In this document: positions 15,749-24,292 of the stretch, piece by piece | How positions within the stretch are numbered: the stretch's first letter is position 1 | How the letters are laid out: every line of letters starts with the position of its first letter | Assembly (NCBI GenBank): GCA_016936695.1 | Contig: JAFGXK010000118.1 | Location: 1 to 24,852 of the forward strand | Reading direction: 5' to 3' | Origin: Bacteroidales bacterium | GTDB lineage: Bacteria; Bacteroidota; Bacteroidia; Bacteroidales; VadinHA17 | Length of the DNA stretch: 24,852 bases | Translations under genes and position numbers: made by a program | Notes under the pieces: generated by a model | The model's database searches: none | What the model saw: only the letters and a program-made list of their open reading frames with translations | What the model was told of the DNA's origin: nothing

Positions 15749-16648
15749 TTAAAATTTATGACCTGTAATGGATACTATTTTCCAACCATCTTCAAATTTT
15801 GAGAGTAGGATAAAATCAGTTTCAGGAACATCTCCGGTACTTCTGGTTTCCAGAACTGCGTATGCAATGATCCCTGTATAACTTACACTTCTGAACCGGG
15901 CCGAAACCATTTTTCCAGGAGAGTTACTTCCTGTCTTCTCCCTTCCCGATAGTATGCCTATAAATTGATCCAGAGCGATCCTTTCAATCTTTTCATCACC
16001 TGAAACAAGAAGATGAAAACCGGGATGAAAACCATTCCTGATAAAGGAAGTATCAACAAGATTAATCGCTCCGTCGATGTATGCATTGTTAATTACTCTA
16101 ATGATCTCATCCTTCTCCCGGTTTTGAACATCTTCGGCGACTTCAATAAGGCCAGGAGTAATGTGCTGATCGATTGATTCTACAATTTTCCATCCATCCC
16201 TGAAACGATGAAAAAGGAAATAATCCCTGCCGAACAGTTCCCCGTTGACAATACAATTGCATTCAGCCAGGGCCGTATTCCCTGATAATTCAACCGCCGG
16301 AAAGTCAACTGTCTCGTTATGACCCTCTGATCCCATCAACTGAGAGTACTTGATCCCATTCATGAACCCGTAGCGGGTGCTCATCACTAACCTGTTCCTT
16401 AAATTGTTTATCCTGAGGTAATCAGCATGCAGTGTTCTTTCAACAGCATCGATATCAAACCTGTTAAAGGTGGCATCTATAAAATCCCAAACCGCAGTCT
16501 TAACCTGATTCCTGTCTCCTTCAATTACGACACTCTCCTGGCTGCACCCTTGATAAGCCGTAGAAGCTGCAATCATGAGAACCAGGGTGAGGAGTACAGC
16601 CTTTCTTTTTAAAATATTTGTTAGTTCAATATCTTTTGGCACTATCAT
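15749..16648 (-). CDS. Lipoprotein with two NTF2-like (lumazine-binding-type) domains
   Basis: This 299-residue protein has a signal region with a lipobox-like YQGC (Cys35) after a hydrophobic stretch at 18-33. Two similar units follow. Unit 1 (about 44-165) holds WDFIDATFNRFDIDAVERTL and ends YFLFHRFRDGWKIVESIDQH. Unit 2 (about 176-298) holds AYIDGAINLVDTSFIRNGFH and ends ILLSKFEDGWKIVSITGHKF. The matching DGWKIV endings show an internal duplication. The YIDG...FHPGF pattern is that of the putative lumazine-binding/SnoaL-like group of the NTF2 fold, whose members bind small ligands or act as accessory domains. It lies between two serine hydrolase genes (gaps of 31 and 19 bp). The function is not known; assisting or regulating the hydrolases is only a guess. 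Confidence 0.75.
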   Translation of the reverse strand: MIVPKDIELTNILKRKAVLLTLVLMIAASTAYQGCSQESVVIEGDRNQVKTAVWDFIDATFNRFDIDAVERTLHADYLRINNLRNRLVMSTRYGFMNGIKYSQLMGSEGHNETVDFPAVELSGNTALAECNCIVNGELFGRDYFLFHRFRDGWKIVESIDQHITPGLIEVAEDVQNREKDEIIRVINNAYIDGAINLVDTSFIRNGFHPGFHLLVSGDEKIERIALDQFIGILSGREKTGSNSPGKMVSARFRSVSYTGIIAYAVLETRSTGDVPETDFILLSKFEDGWKIVSITGHKF

Positions 16649-16679
16649 TAGGTTTAGATATTCATTGATTAAAAAAGAT

Positions 16680-17870
16680 CTATTCTACGATGGATTCAAG
16701 GATAAAATCCTCCACCAGCGAATAGAATGAAATACTTCCTGCATAAGAATAGTTGCCGCCATTCATAACTATAAGGAGCTCCTCATCGGGGAATATAAAC
16801 ATATACTGGTCACCCCACCCGGCAGCGAAGAACGACTTATATACCTTTCCGTTTACATTGAAGTCCGTTATCCACCACTGGTAACCATATCCTGTTGCTG
16901 CCGGCAGGGTTCTGCCCTGTGTAGCTATATGGTTATCTGTTGAGACAGCTATCCATTCAGGGGTAATTACCTGATGGCCCTTCCAGCAGCCGTCATCAAT
17001 GAACAGCTGACCGATCTTTGCCAGCTCCCGTGGCCTGAGAAATACTCCCCCGGATGCGAAAAAATATCCCGAAGGCAAACGCTGCCATTTGCCGCCCTGA
17101 ACCTCCAGGGGATCAAAAAGAACCTGGTTCCCGAATTCCAGCAGGGTCATACCCACCAATTTCCCTATAGCTGCTCCTAATACATTGGTAGTACCGCTAT
17201 TGTAAATAAATTCATCCCCAGGGCTATATAATAGTGGTCTCGACAGAGAATACTCGAGTGGATCATCAGCTAAAAACAGCTGCGTAACATCATTCGCAGG
17301 ATTATCATATGAGGAGGAGGTTTCGTCCCATGCCAGTCCGGATGACATTGTAAGAAGGTGATGAAGGGTTATATCTTCCTTATTACCGGCGAGGATGCCG
17401 GCATATTCAGGGAAGATATCAACTAACCTACTTTGGATATCATCTATATACCCCTCTTTCATCGCTGCACCAAAGAGAACGGATGTAACGGTTTTACTTA
17501 CCGAGGCCAGGAAATGGTCTGTTTCCCTGTCGTAAAGGATATAGTCGCCGTTCGATCCTGGAGGGTTCGATGAGTAGAGATAACCTTCAAAATACTCTTC
17601 AAACACAAGTTTACCATACCTGAAAACAAGTATATCATGGATATTATGCCCAGGTATTGAACTGATGCGATCCATCATAGCCGAAAGCCTTGCCGGATCC
17701 ATACCAGCTGAATCAGCCGGGGTTACGCTCCACCCGTCAACGGCCTGCTCAGGGATATTGTAAGTGTACAGAGGTTCGTTATCCCTCTGGCAACCGCTCA
17801 GAAGAGCCAGAAGCAGCAGCGATTTGAATGATTTAGTCAGAACTCTGACTATCACAATTACTAAGTTCAT
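16680..17870 (-). CDS. Serine beta-lactamase-fold hydrolase lipoprotein
   Basis: This 396-residue lipoprotein (lipobox LLSGC, Cys27) has the class C beta-lactamase-type catalytic set: Ser123-x-x-Lys126 in SVSKTV and Tyr223-x-Ser225 in YNSGTTN. It also has the family blocks HHLLTMSSGL (about 170-179) and ASGGVFLRPRELAKIG. It has no C-terminal DUF3471 domain, unlike the hydrolase at 14236-15729. The subgroup with YxS is common among esterases and 6-aminohexanoate-dimer-hydrolase-like proteins, but substrate cannot be told. The ATG at 17870 overlaps the TGA of the upstream barrel relic in an ATGA junction, so translation may have been coupled to that gene when it was intact. It is followed 31 bp later by the NTF2-like lipoprotein gene. 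Confidence 0.92.
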   Translation of the reverse strand: MNLVIVIVRVLTKSFKSLLLLALLSGCQRDNEPLYTYNIPEQAVDGWSVTPADSAGMDPARLSAMMDRISSIPGHNIHDILVFRYGKLVFEEYFEGYLYSSNPPGSNGDYILYDRETDHFLASVSKTVTSVLFGAAMKEGYIDDIQSRLVDIFPEYAGILAGNKEDITLHHLLTMSSGLAWDETSSSYDNPANDVTQLFLADDPLEYSLSRPLLYSPGDEFIYNSGTTNVLGAAIGKLVGMTLLEFGNQVLFDPLEVQGGKWQRLPSGYFFASGGVFLRPRELAKIGQLFIDDGCWKGHQVITPEWIAVSTDNHIATQGRTLPAATGYGYQWWITDFNVNGKVYKSFFAAGWGDQYMFIFPDEELLIVMNGGNYSYAGSISFYSLVEDFILESIVE

Positions 17871-18203
17871 CTGTCTGAATTATTTTTATTTATTATCCGG
17901 TATGTTACCGAAACATCAAGGATAATAGGAGTGACATGGATGGTCCTGTCATATTGCTGGTTTTCCCTTTCCGATTCTACAAAATCGATGAAATATCTCC
18001 TTTTCAGACCGGCTCCTGCTGAGATCCTGAGCCTGTCGGACGGGATATAACCCATACCTCCGCCGATACTTATAAAAGCGGCACCGGCACTCAGCACAAA
18101 GTGCTCGGACTCCCACCTGCTCTAAGCGGTATTTAAAGGCCCTGACATTCTTAAATATTATACCTTCGCCTCCACTCCCCGTTAACCCTCCGTGTTTGAA
18201 GTA
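17867..18203 (-). pseudogene. C-terminal remnant of an outer-membrane barrel protein, frameshifted
   Basis: The open part, readable after a TAG as SRWESEHFVLSAGAAFISIG, continues through LRISAGAGLKRRYFIDF to LDVSVTYRI and a TGA at 17869-17867. This is a run of amphipathic beta strands like the end of an outer-membrane protein. The only start in this frame is a GTG inside a strand (18097), so it is not a natural N-terminus. Just upstream in another frame is a matching piece, GGEGIIFKNVRAFKYRLEQ, open from 18203 after a TGA. The two join near 18120 if two bases were lost. The gene is therefore taken as broken, with most of its 5' part missing. Its stop overlaps the start of the next gene (ATGA). 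Confidence 0.65.
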
Positions 18204-18361
18204 TCAATAATTGTGAGCTTTCCATAAACGATCAGGGGAAAAGGTCAACTTCAGGTGAGAAGCATGGAGAACTGTGTACGGGTATGGCCGTGATATTATT
18301 AAGGTTAGATTTATAAAACTGTAATAAGTTGGATCTTTTGCAGCGCATTACCCTGGATCTT
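18204..18361. other. Noncoding stretch between two relics
   Basis: No gene is seen between the barrel relic and the esterase relic. TGGATCTTTT occurs twice here (18330-18339 and 18354-18363), 24 bp apart. The second copy straddles the stop codon of the esterase relic, which looks like a short local duplication. Confidence 0.45.
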
Positions 18362-18980
18362 TTATACTTGACTTATGGTTGAAATAAGAGAATTGAATTC
18401 ATTCAGGTTTACTCCGTTCGGAACTGATTTGTTCATTTCAGCCTTGAGTCCAGAATTCGCAGCTGATAGCGCACCATCAAGGTCTCCGGTTTTAAGAAGC
18501 ATTTTACCAGGGTAATAGAAGGATATCGAATCATAAAGATCGATTTCAATCTCCTCCTTCAGACACTGGATTGCCTTCTCTTTTTCACCACGCTGCCACA
18601 TATCCAATGCTGCACTCGCAACAACCTGCCTGGGGATATTAACAGTGTAACCCCAGACAACGGACAGTTCACGGTAATAGTCCTGTATTGAGTTAAATCC
18701 GCCATTTATACTACTATCAGGCGGAAAATACTCTTTAAAGAGTGCCTGAAGACCGAAGTTTATTGCTGTTGCTACTCCCCAGGTATGGCCGACACCCTCA
18801 ATAATCATATGATCAGCCTTTAGATTTGACCATTAGTGCCTGTGGAGCATTCGGAACTCCACACTCGATCTCCGTCACCCCGAATTCATTTTCCGCATAT
18901 TCATTCTTGTCCCTGATACCGTAGCAACCTGGCATAATGAGAAAGATTATTGCTATTAATAAAAGGTTTTTCTGATTCAT
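18362..18980 (-). pseudogene. Broken esterase-type lipoprotein with TPR-like tail
   Basis: The start at 18980 gives a lipoprotein signal, LLLIAIIFLIMPGCYG (lipobox MPGC), and runs for 55 codons to a TGA at 18815-18813. In the next frame an open stretch (from 18832, ATG at 18808) carries KADHMIIEGVGHTWGVATAI, then NFGLQALFKEYFP. This is the C-terminal block, with the catalytic His in GHTW, of the BesA/Fes-like alpha/beta-hydrolase esterases. It ends with a helical TPR-like tail (DMWQRGEKEKAIQCLKEEIE). The central part with the catalytic Ser is absent, so this is an inactive collapsed gene, joined out of frame. A second ATG at 19007 adds a copy-like MNQKK before MNQKN. The gene lies 57 bp after the stop of the three-domain protein gene. 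Confidence 0.65.
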
Positions 18981-19037
18981 GCCTATAATAGTTTTTTTTT
19001 GATTCATGACTTTGTTTTACTATTAGCAAGAGTAAGG

Positions 19038-21797
19038 CTATTGCCTTTTCTCAATAAGTAAAATATCATATGAACCATGGCTTACTGAATTTGTATGTCC
19101 TGCAACCACTATTTCTCCCGATTCAGTTATAAAAATGGCATTCCCCCGTTCTGATCCATGTGGTGTACCTGTTATCCCCTGATATATGATATTACCGCTG
19201 CTGCTAAGTTTTGCAATAAAAATATCATTATCCAGGCTTACAGATTTTGAAGCCCCACTAATGTAAAAATCGCCCCTGGCATCCTCTGCCACTGAATACC
19301 CGTAATCATAGAAACTGCTGTTGCCCAGGTTTTGACCCCATTCAATATTTCCTTCCGGATCAGTCTTAATAATCAGGGCATTCATTATATCCTTTGCATT
19401 TGTATAACCTGCCAGGATAAACCCGTTGTCTGATGTTCTCTTCACCTGCTGGCACCAGTCAGTTGGTGTGGGGCTGGCTTCCGGAAGGATACTGTTCATC
19501 TGTCCGCCTATTGATTTAGTCCAAAGTTCGTTGCCTTCACCATCGATCTTCAACAGGTAGAGATCAGAATTTCCTCTCCCATAGGTTCCGGTTGTTGCCC
19601 CAATGATATATTTGCCATCACCTGCAGGAAATATTGAGCTCCCTATATCATATCTTTCCCCGCCATAAGTTTTTGTCCACAACTCCTTACCATCAGGGTT
19701 AATTTTAATGAGAAAGATATCCTCTTCACCTCTGCCTGACGAATGGGTTAATCCGCAAACCAGGTAGCCATCATCTGCCATGCAGAGCGAATAACCTATA
19801 TCCCAGCTCTTTCCACCATAGGAACCGGACCATATCTCATTTCCTTTCAGGTCGGTCCTGACCAGGTATACATCCTTTGAACCTTTTCCGAAGGAGGTAG
19901 TATATCCTGCACACAAGTAACCATCATCAAGAACCAGAGAATTATATCCATACTCCGTTCCTTTCCCACCATAAATTCCTGACCATTCCAGGTTTCCCAG
20001 GGAATCGGTTTTAACAAGCAGCATATCTGCGTCACCCGTTCCGTGGGAGAAGGTATACCCGGTAATAATAAACCCGCCATCGCTGGTAGCTGAAACCGAA
20101 TTTGCGCCTTCAGCCCCTGCACCCCCTATCACCCTTGTCCAGGAGATATTATCACCTGGAAGCCTAACCCTTGATGAGACAATATAATCCCCTTTGGAGA
20201 CATCATCATGCCTGCCTCTTTCACCTTTATCCTCAACCATTGTAGCCATTCCCATAGCAACCAGGTAATTATAATACTGATCGCGCGAGCCGGTCATGAT
20301 GTTCCCCTGGATTGTTGGAGGAATATCTTTTCCCAGGTAGAGGGCTCCAGCATCTTCATATTCTTTAATAAAGGAAGGCTGGCCGGTAATCCTTTTACCC
20401 CTGATCACATCTGCAGCAGCCAGGACCCTTGCTCCGGAACAGATAGTACTTACCGGGATATTCATTTTTACCGCTTCCCTTATCAGTTCCATGGCCTTCT
20501 CATTATCCATAAGTGCACTGAATGGATCCTCCTGGTAATAGGATGAAGCGGGCATAATTGCCAATCCTTTAAAATAATCGATATTCCTGATCCTGTCGAA
20601 CATGATATCCGGGTTAACAGGAGGTATACCATAGGCTTCGCTGAAAAAGTCGCAACCCTCGATTGAGTCCCTCAGCCCTGCTACCGTTACATTCCATCCG
20701 TACTGTTCAAAAAGGTCCCTGTTGAGAAAATTATTTGCCCCGTATTTATCATCCAGAAGAACCAGAACATTGACCCCTTTCAACCTGAACTGATCGTTGA
20801 TCCAGGATTTCAGTGGCTCGTCAATTTCAATCAATGCAATCCAGTGCTGAAAGTCAGCAAATAGATCATACCTGGCAGTCACAAGATCGTTAAGCCTTAT
20901 CACCCTTTTCCACTCGGGAATTTCAGAGTAGAGGTTAAGCGGGTAATTATAACTTACAGGTAATTCCGTTATTTCACTCCTTTCCAGGTAAGATAATATT
21001 GTTGCAGAAAGAACAGCCTGGTGAACGAATACCTGGTATGCCATGTTATGGGCATATAGCTTTTCGTAGGTTTCGGCCAGGTATAACCTTTCAAAATTTG
21101 AGCACCATCTTGAAAGCAACCCTCTCTCCGGTCTGACAACCATGTGCCCTGCATTGAAGTAAGGACGGATATCAATATCCTCTACATTGGGACGCATTCT
21201 GAAAAGGTGGTCTGGTGATACACTACAATCATTGTACACCATCGACCAGAATGTGTTTAAAGGTTCATCAAATCTGCTCCCGATATTTATATGGTGAACA
21301 GACCTGTATCCCAGCGATATTCCATCCGGAAGGATGAAATCTGCTGGTTCGTTTATAAATATATTGTCAGCATCAATCCACGCGAGGAAGGTGCATTTGC
21401 CACTGGCAAGCCTTTCAGCTTCGGCAGCTGCATATGGCTTTCCGGCAAGTGGAAAGGAAGTAGCATTCTCATCAAGGTGGAAGGATTGCATTTCCACATC
21501 AAGCTCCTGAAGGGCAGCCCAGGTTTGCATCTTCAGGCCAACGGAATTCTCGGGTACAAATACCCAGAGAGGACTATCTGAAAACCTGCCCCCGAATTCA
21601 CGCAGGCTTCGTGCCCAGATAACCGACTCGATCTCGTTCTGACCGGGTATCACCATTGCAGCAAAGATAACTTTACATATGTCCTGATCTGGGTAGGTAA
21701 CGGTTTCATCTTTCACACCAGAGGTGGCAGCATTGAGAATTGTAATTAATACCGGTAAAATGAAATAATAACTATAGCTTTTCAATACCTTTTTCAT
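19038..21797 (-). CDS. Exported three-domain protein: GT-A-like, DJ-1/PfpI-like and seven-repeat propeller
   Basis: The ATG at 21797 is preferred over the one at 21824: it has AAGGAG 8 bases upstream and starts a clear signal peptide (MKKVLKSYSYYFILPVLITI). The product has 919 residues. Part 1 (about 40-320) resembles GT-A glycosyltransferases, with the metal-binding type DAD at 142-144 in WIDADNIF. Part 2 (about 342-521) is DJ-1/PfpI-like, with the nucleophile-elbow STICSGARVLA (Cys453) and RGKRITGQPSF; the usual acidic residue near the start of the fold (D-x-x-E) is not evident (DDKYGANNF). Part 3 (551-919) has seven repeats of 50-61 residues of the form W-x-x-x-x-GG ... DGG-x-x-x-x-GYT ... 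D-x-x-L-x-K-x-D-x-x-GN, which fits a seven-blade propeller. Export makes a nucleotide-sugar reaction doubtful. Function unknown. Confidence 0.82.
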   Translation of the reverse strand: MKKVLKSYSYYFILPVLITILNAATSGVKDETVTYPDQDICKVIFAAMVIPGQNEIESVIWARSLREFGGRFSDSPLWVFVPENSVGLKMQTWAALQELDVEMQSFHLDENATSFPLAGKPYAAAEAERLASGKCTFLAWIDADNIFINEPADFILPDGISLGYRSVHHINIGSRFDEPLNTFWSMVYNDCSVSPDHLFRMRPNVEDIDIRPYFNAGHMVVRPERGLLSRWCSNFERLYLAETYEKLYAHNMAYQVFVHQAVLSATILSYLERSEITELPVSYNYPLNLYSEIPEWKRVIRLNDLVTARYDLFADFQHWIALIEIDEPLKSWINDQFRLKGVNVLVLLDDKYGANNFLNRDLFEQYGWNVTVAGLRDSIEGCDFFSEAYGIPPVNPDIMFDRIRNIDYFKGLAIMPASSYYQEDPFSALMDNEKAMELIREAVKMNIPVSTICSGARVLAAADVIRGKRITGQPSFIKEYEDAGALYLGKDIPPTIQGNIMTGSRDQYYNYLVAMGMATMVEDKGERGRHDDVSKGDYIVSSRVRLPGDNISWTRVIGGAGAEGANSVSATSDGGFIITGYTFSHGTGDADMLLVKTDSLGNLEWSGIYGGKGTEYGYNSLVLDDGYLCAGYTTSFGKGSKDVYLVRTDLKGNEIWSGSYGGKSWDIGYSLCMADDGYLVCGLTHSSGRGEEDIFLIKINPDGKELWTKTYGGERYDIGSSIFPAGDGKYIIGATTGTYGRGNSDLYLLKIDGEGNELWTKSIGGQMNSILPEASPTPTDWCQQVKRTSDNGFILAGYTNAKDIMNALIIKTDPEGNIEWGQNLGNSSFYDYGYSVAEDARGDFYISGASKSVSLDNDIFIAKLSSSGNIIYQGITGTPHGSERGNAIFITESGEIVVAGHTNSVSHGSYDILLIEKRQ

Positions 21798-21857
21798 TTG
21801 ATTTTCTCCTTCATTAAGGATCAATTTAGATTTCTTTCCAATTTTACAAAAACCAGG

Positions 21858-23375
21858 TTAGTTATTTGCCACCTCCCATAGTGTTGAAAGCACCAGTTGA
21901 GAAATATCTTTGAGGGTACCATAGTCTATTTTGTCGGCTGTATCTGTAGGCTTATGATAGTCGATATGGGTGCCCTTGAAATAGTAAAGTACAGGTATTC
22001 CTGCCTTCTCAAAGCTCTGGTGGTCTGATCCACCCTGAAGCAGGGATTTTCCCCTGAAGCGATACTCTGGATGTAACGAATTCTTTACATTTTCCCCGGC
22101 CCTTATGCATATTTCATGGAGATATGAGTCCTCGGATTCATTGCTATAGACATAAACATAGTCTCCACTATCACCATGTTTTACATCTGAACGACCCAGC
22201 ATATCCATATTAATAGCCAGTGTGGTGTTTCCAACAGGAAAGATTGGATTGTCTACATAGTACTGAGATCCGAGGAGCCCCTTCTCTTCCCCTGTAACTG
22301 CGAGAAAAAGAATGCTTCTGGCGGGACGATTTCCTTCCCTTGCAGCAAGATCAACTACCCCAGCTATTTCAAGCAATGCAGCAACTCCGCTGGCATTATC
22401 ATCAGCACCCATATAGATTTTATCTCCTGACTTACCAAGATGATCATAATGGGCAACCACAACAACCAATCCTTTATCAGGGTCTGTTCCTTCGCAATAG
22501 GCGAATACATTCTCTGTTGGCACCTCGTTGAAGGACCTTGAAGCCTTAATCCTGACGGCTGCTTCCTCAATTTCTACAGGGGGTGAGCCTTCACCAGACT
22601 TATCCCTAATCCCTGTTAATTCCTCTTCGGAGATACCCAGGAGGTCAGCCGCGGAGGCATGATCGAGCATTATCTCGCTCGAAAAAGGCCTTGGTCCCTC
22701 TTCCTGGTTTGTCATCTCAAAACTCATTCTTGATTCCATTATTGGTTTCAGCATCTCCGTGATCATTTTCTGAAGTTTAAAATCCTTTCCAATGCAGATG
22801 GCCGCAATGGCTCCATGCCTTGTGGCAACATCAAATTTTTCTTCATCGAATACAAAGACTCCTGCTGGAAGGTTTTGCTTATCGGAAGCCTGGTCCGATT
22901 TGGATGGCTTGCCCTCAAAATAGATCACAACCTTACCTGTAACATCCCTTCCCGAATAGTCATCATCCATCCCGTAACCCATGAATACAAGGTCAGAACA
23001 GATCTCTCCCATGAAAGGGTCTTTCATTGAATTGGTCCTGAAATCATCTCCAAATTCAAGCCTGGCATTTGAAGTTTCAATATAGAAACTGTCGAGCCTC
23101 ACCTCATTTACTGTGAATTTCTGCAGGTGATCAATCGATCCGTCAATATTCCCTGAAAATGAATATTCTCCGAAGACATCTTTTATATAGGCGGCTGCCA
23201 GCTTCTGTCCTGGCTGGCCGGTTTCCCTTCCTTCATAGGTGTCGGAAGCCAGGGTCGTGACATGCTGCCTGAGCTCACCCCCGGTGATCGATGAAATATA
23301 TTTTGATATATCAGGTTGCTGGCCTAGGCAACTCAGGTGGTCAATAAACAATAAAAATATCAGGATTCTTCTCAT
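21858..23375 (-). CDS. Secreted M28-family zinc aminopeptidase
   Basis: This 505-residue protein has an N-terminal signal (MRRILIFLLFIDHLSCLGQ) and the complete M28 metal site. The residues are His309 in AHYDH, bridging Asp326 in GADDNASG, Glu363 (general base) and Glu364 (ligand) in TGEEKGLLGS, Asp391 in NMDMLGR, and His474 in DYHKPTDT. An insertion of about 115-235 is of the PA-domain type. LASDTYEGRETGQPGQKLAA (42-61) is the typical N-terminal block of Bacteroidota M28 proteins. It should remove N-terminal residues from peptides in the periplasm or outside. It lies 33 bp downstream of the CPBP protease gene and 60 bp upstream of the three-domain protein gene, so an operon is likely. Nothing looks damaged. 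Confidence 0.95.
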   Translation of the reverse strand: MRRILIFLLFIDHLSCLGQQPDISKYISSITGGELRQHVTTLASDTYEGRETGQPGQKLAAAYIKDVFGEYSFSGNIDGSIDHLQKFTVNEVRLDSFYIETSNARLEFGDDFRTNSMKDPFMGEICSDLVFMGYGMDDDYSGRDVTGKVVIYFEGKPSKSDQASDKQNLPAGVFVFDEEKFDVATRHGAIAAICIGKDFKLQKMITEMLKPIMESRMSFEMTNQEEGPRPFSSEIMLDHASAADLLGISEEELTGIRDKSGEGSPPVEIEEAAVRIKASRSFNEVPTENVFAYCEGTDPDKGLVVVVAHYDHLGKSGDKIYMGADDNASGVAALLEIAGVVDLAAREGNRPARSILFLAVTGEEKGLLGSQYYVDNPIFPVGNTTLAINMDMLGRSDVKHGDSGDYVYVYSNESEDSYLHEICIRAGENVKNSLHPEYRFRGKSLLQGGSDHQSFEKAGIPVLYYFKGTHIDYHKPTDTADKIDYGTLKDISQLVLSTLWEVANN

Positions 23376-23408
23376 GATTTTCTGGAAATTTAACGATTGA
23401 TATTAGTG

Positions 23409-24269
23409 CTAGGTATTACTTACCATTACTGAAAAAATACCTGTCATAACCGGTATATCCATTCCCGCATGGAACAGGGCCGATACCAGTATATTACCGG
23501 TCCTCTGCGTAAGGTACCCCCACAGCAGGGCAAACGGAAACAGGACGGCAACAAAAATATACCTGTCTGACGAATAGGATGTTAAAAGATGTATTCCTGA
23601 AAAAACAACCCCTATCATGATATTCGAACCTGCCTTCCCGAGGGCAGGCTCAAGCTTCTTAAGGAAAAGTCCCCTGAATATAAGCTCCTCCATAAAGCCG
23701 TTTGCCATGCAAAACATCAGCAACCATGGTGCCCACCCGAGGAGAATTTCAGGATCGAGCTTACCACTTTCAAAAAGGAGCGGGGCAGCAAAAAATGTTG
23801 TGGAAGCTGATACGATAAACAGTATTAAACCAGCTAACAGGTTCCTTACCGGCTTTCTAACTGAAAGATAAATATCATGAAGCCTGCTGCCGGTTACCAT
23901 GGATAGTGAAATTATTGTAACCCATACTACCAGGCACTCATTCAGCTTCAGCATTGAAAGACTGCGGATATTATTGTTGTTTATCCCGGCCGTATTTAAA
24001 AGGTATGAAGAGATAATCCAGTCTGCCGACATGGCCACAGCCATGATGAAGAGTCCTGTGCATATTTTCTGCAGCTGCATGTTGTGGGCAACAGGTCCCC
24101 GGTGCCAGACAACCATGAAAAACAGGATCGAAATTACAACTGCGCGGCCGAAGTAATCAGTGACCAGCCCCAGCAACGGATCCCAAGGATTGAAAACCAC
24201 CACCAGTATTGACCCGGCAAGCAGGTAAAATGATCCTGCCAGAAGGGTTTCCCTGAAGTTGCTTTTCAC
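23409..24269 (-). CDS. CPBP-family intramembrane protease (Abi-type)
   Basis: This 286-residue membrane protein has about eight hydrophobic segments. It carries the CPBP motifs: Glu194-Glu195 with Arg199 in MEELIFRG, His227 in VFSGIHLL, and His267 in ALFHAGMD. The family includes CAAX-type prenyl proteases, bacteriocin-immunity proteins and anchors of surface proteins. In bacteria the substrate is mostly unknown, and nothing here identifies one. It starts 23 bp after the upstream secreted orphan gene and lies 33 bp before the M28 gene, which suggests joint expression. No bacteriocin-like peptide gene was seen next to it. Confidence 0.93.
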   Translation of the reverse strand: MKSNFRETLLAGSFYLLAGSILVVVFNPWDPLLGLVTDYFGRAVVISILFFMVVWHRGPVAHNMQLQKICTGLFIMAVAMSADWIISSYLLNTAGINNNNIRSLSMLKLNECLVVWVTIISLSMVTGSRLHDIYLSVRKPVRNLLAGLILFIVSASTTFFAAPLLFESGKLDPEILLGWAPWLLMFCMANGFMEELIFRGLFLKKLEPALGKAGSNIMIGVVFSGIHLLTSYSSDRYIFVAVLFPFALLWGYLTQRTGNILVSALFHAGMDIPVMTGIFSVMVSNT

Positions 24270-24292
24270 CTGTCCAGACTATTATTACTAAA

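Noticed and set aside
18330..18363. TGGATCTTTT pair as a regulatory site
   Set aside because: It lies at the end of a broken gene and looks like a small local duplication.
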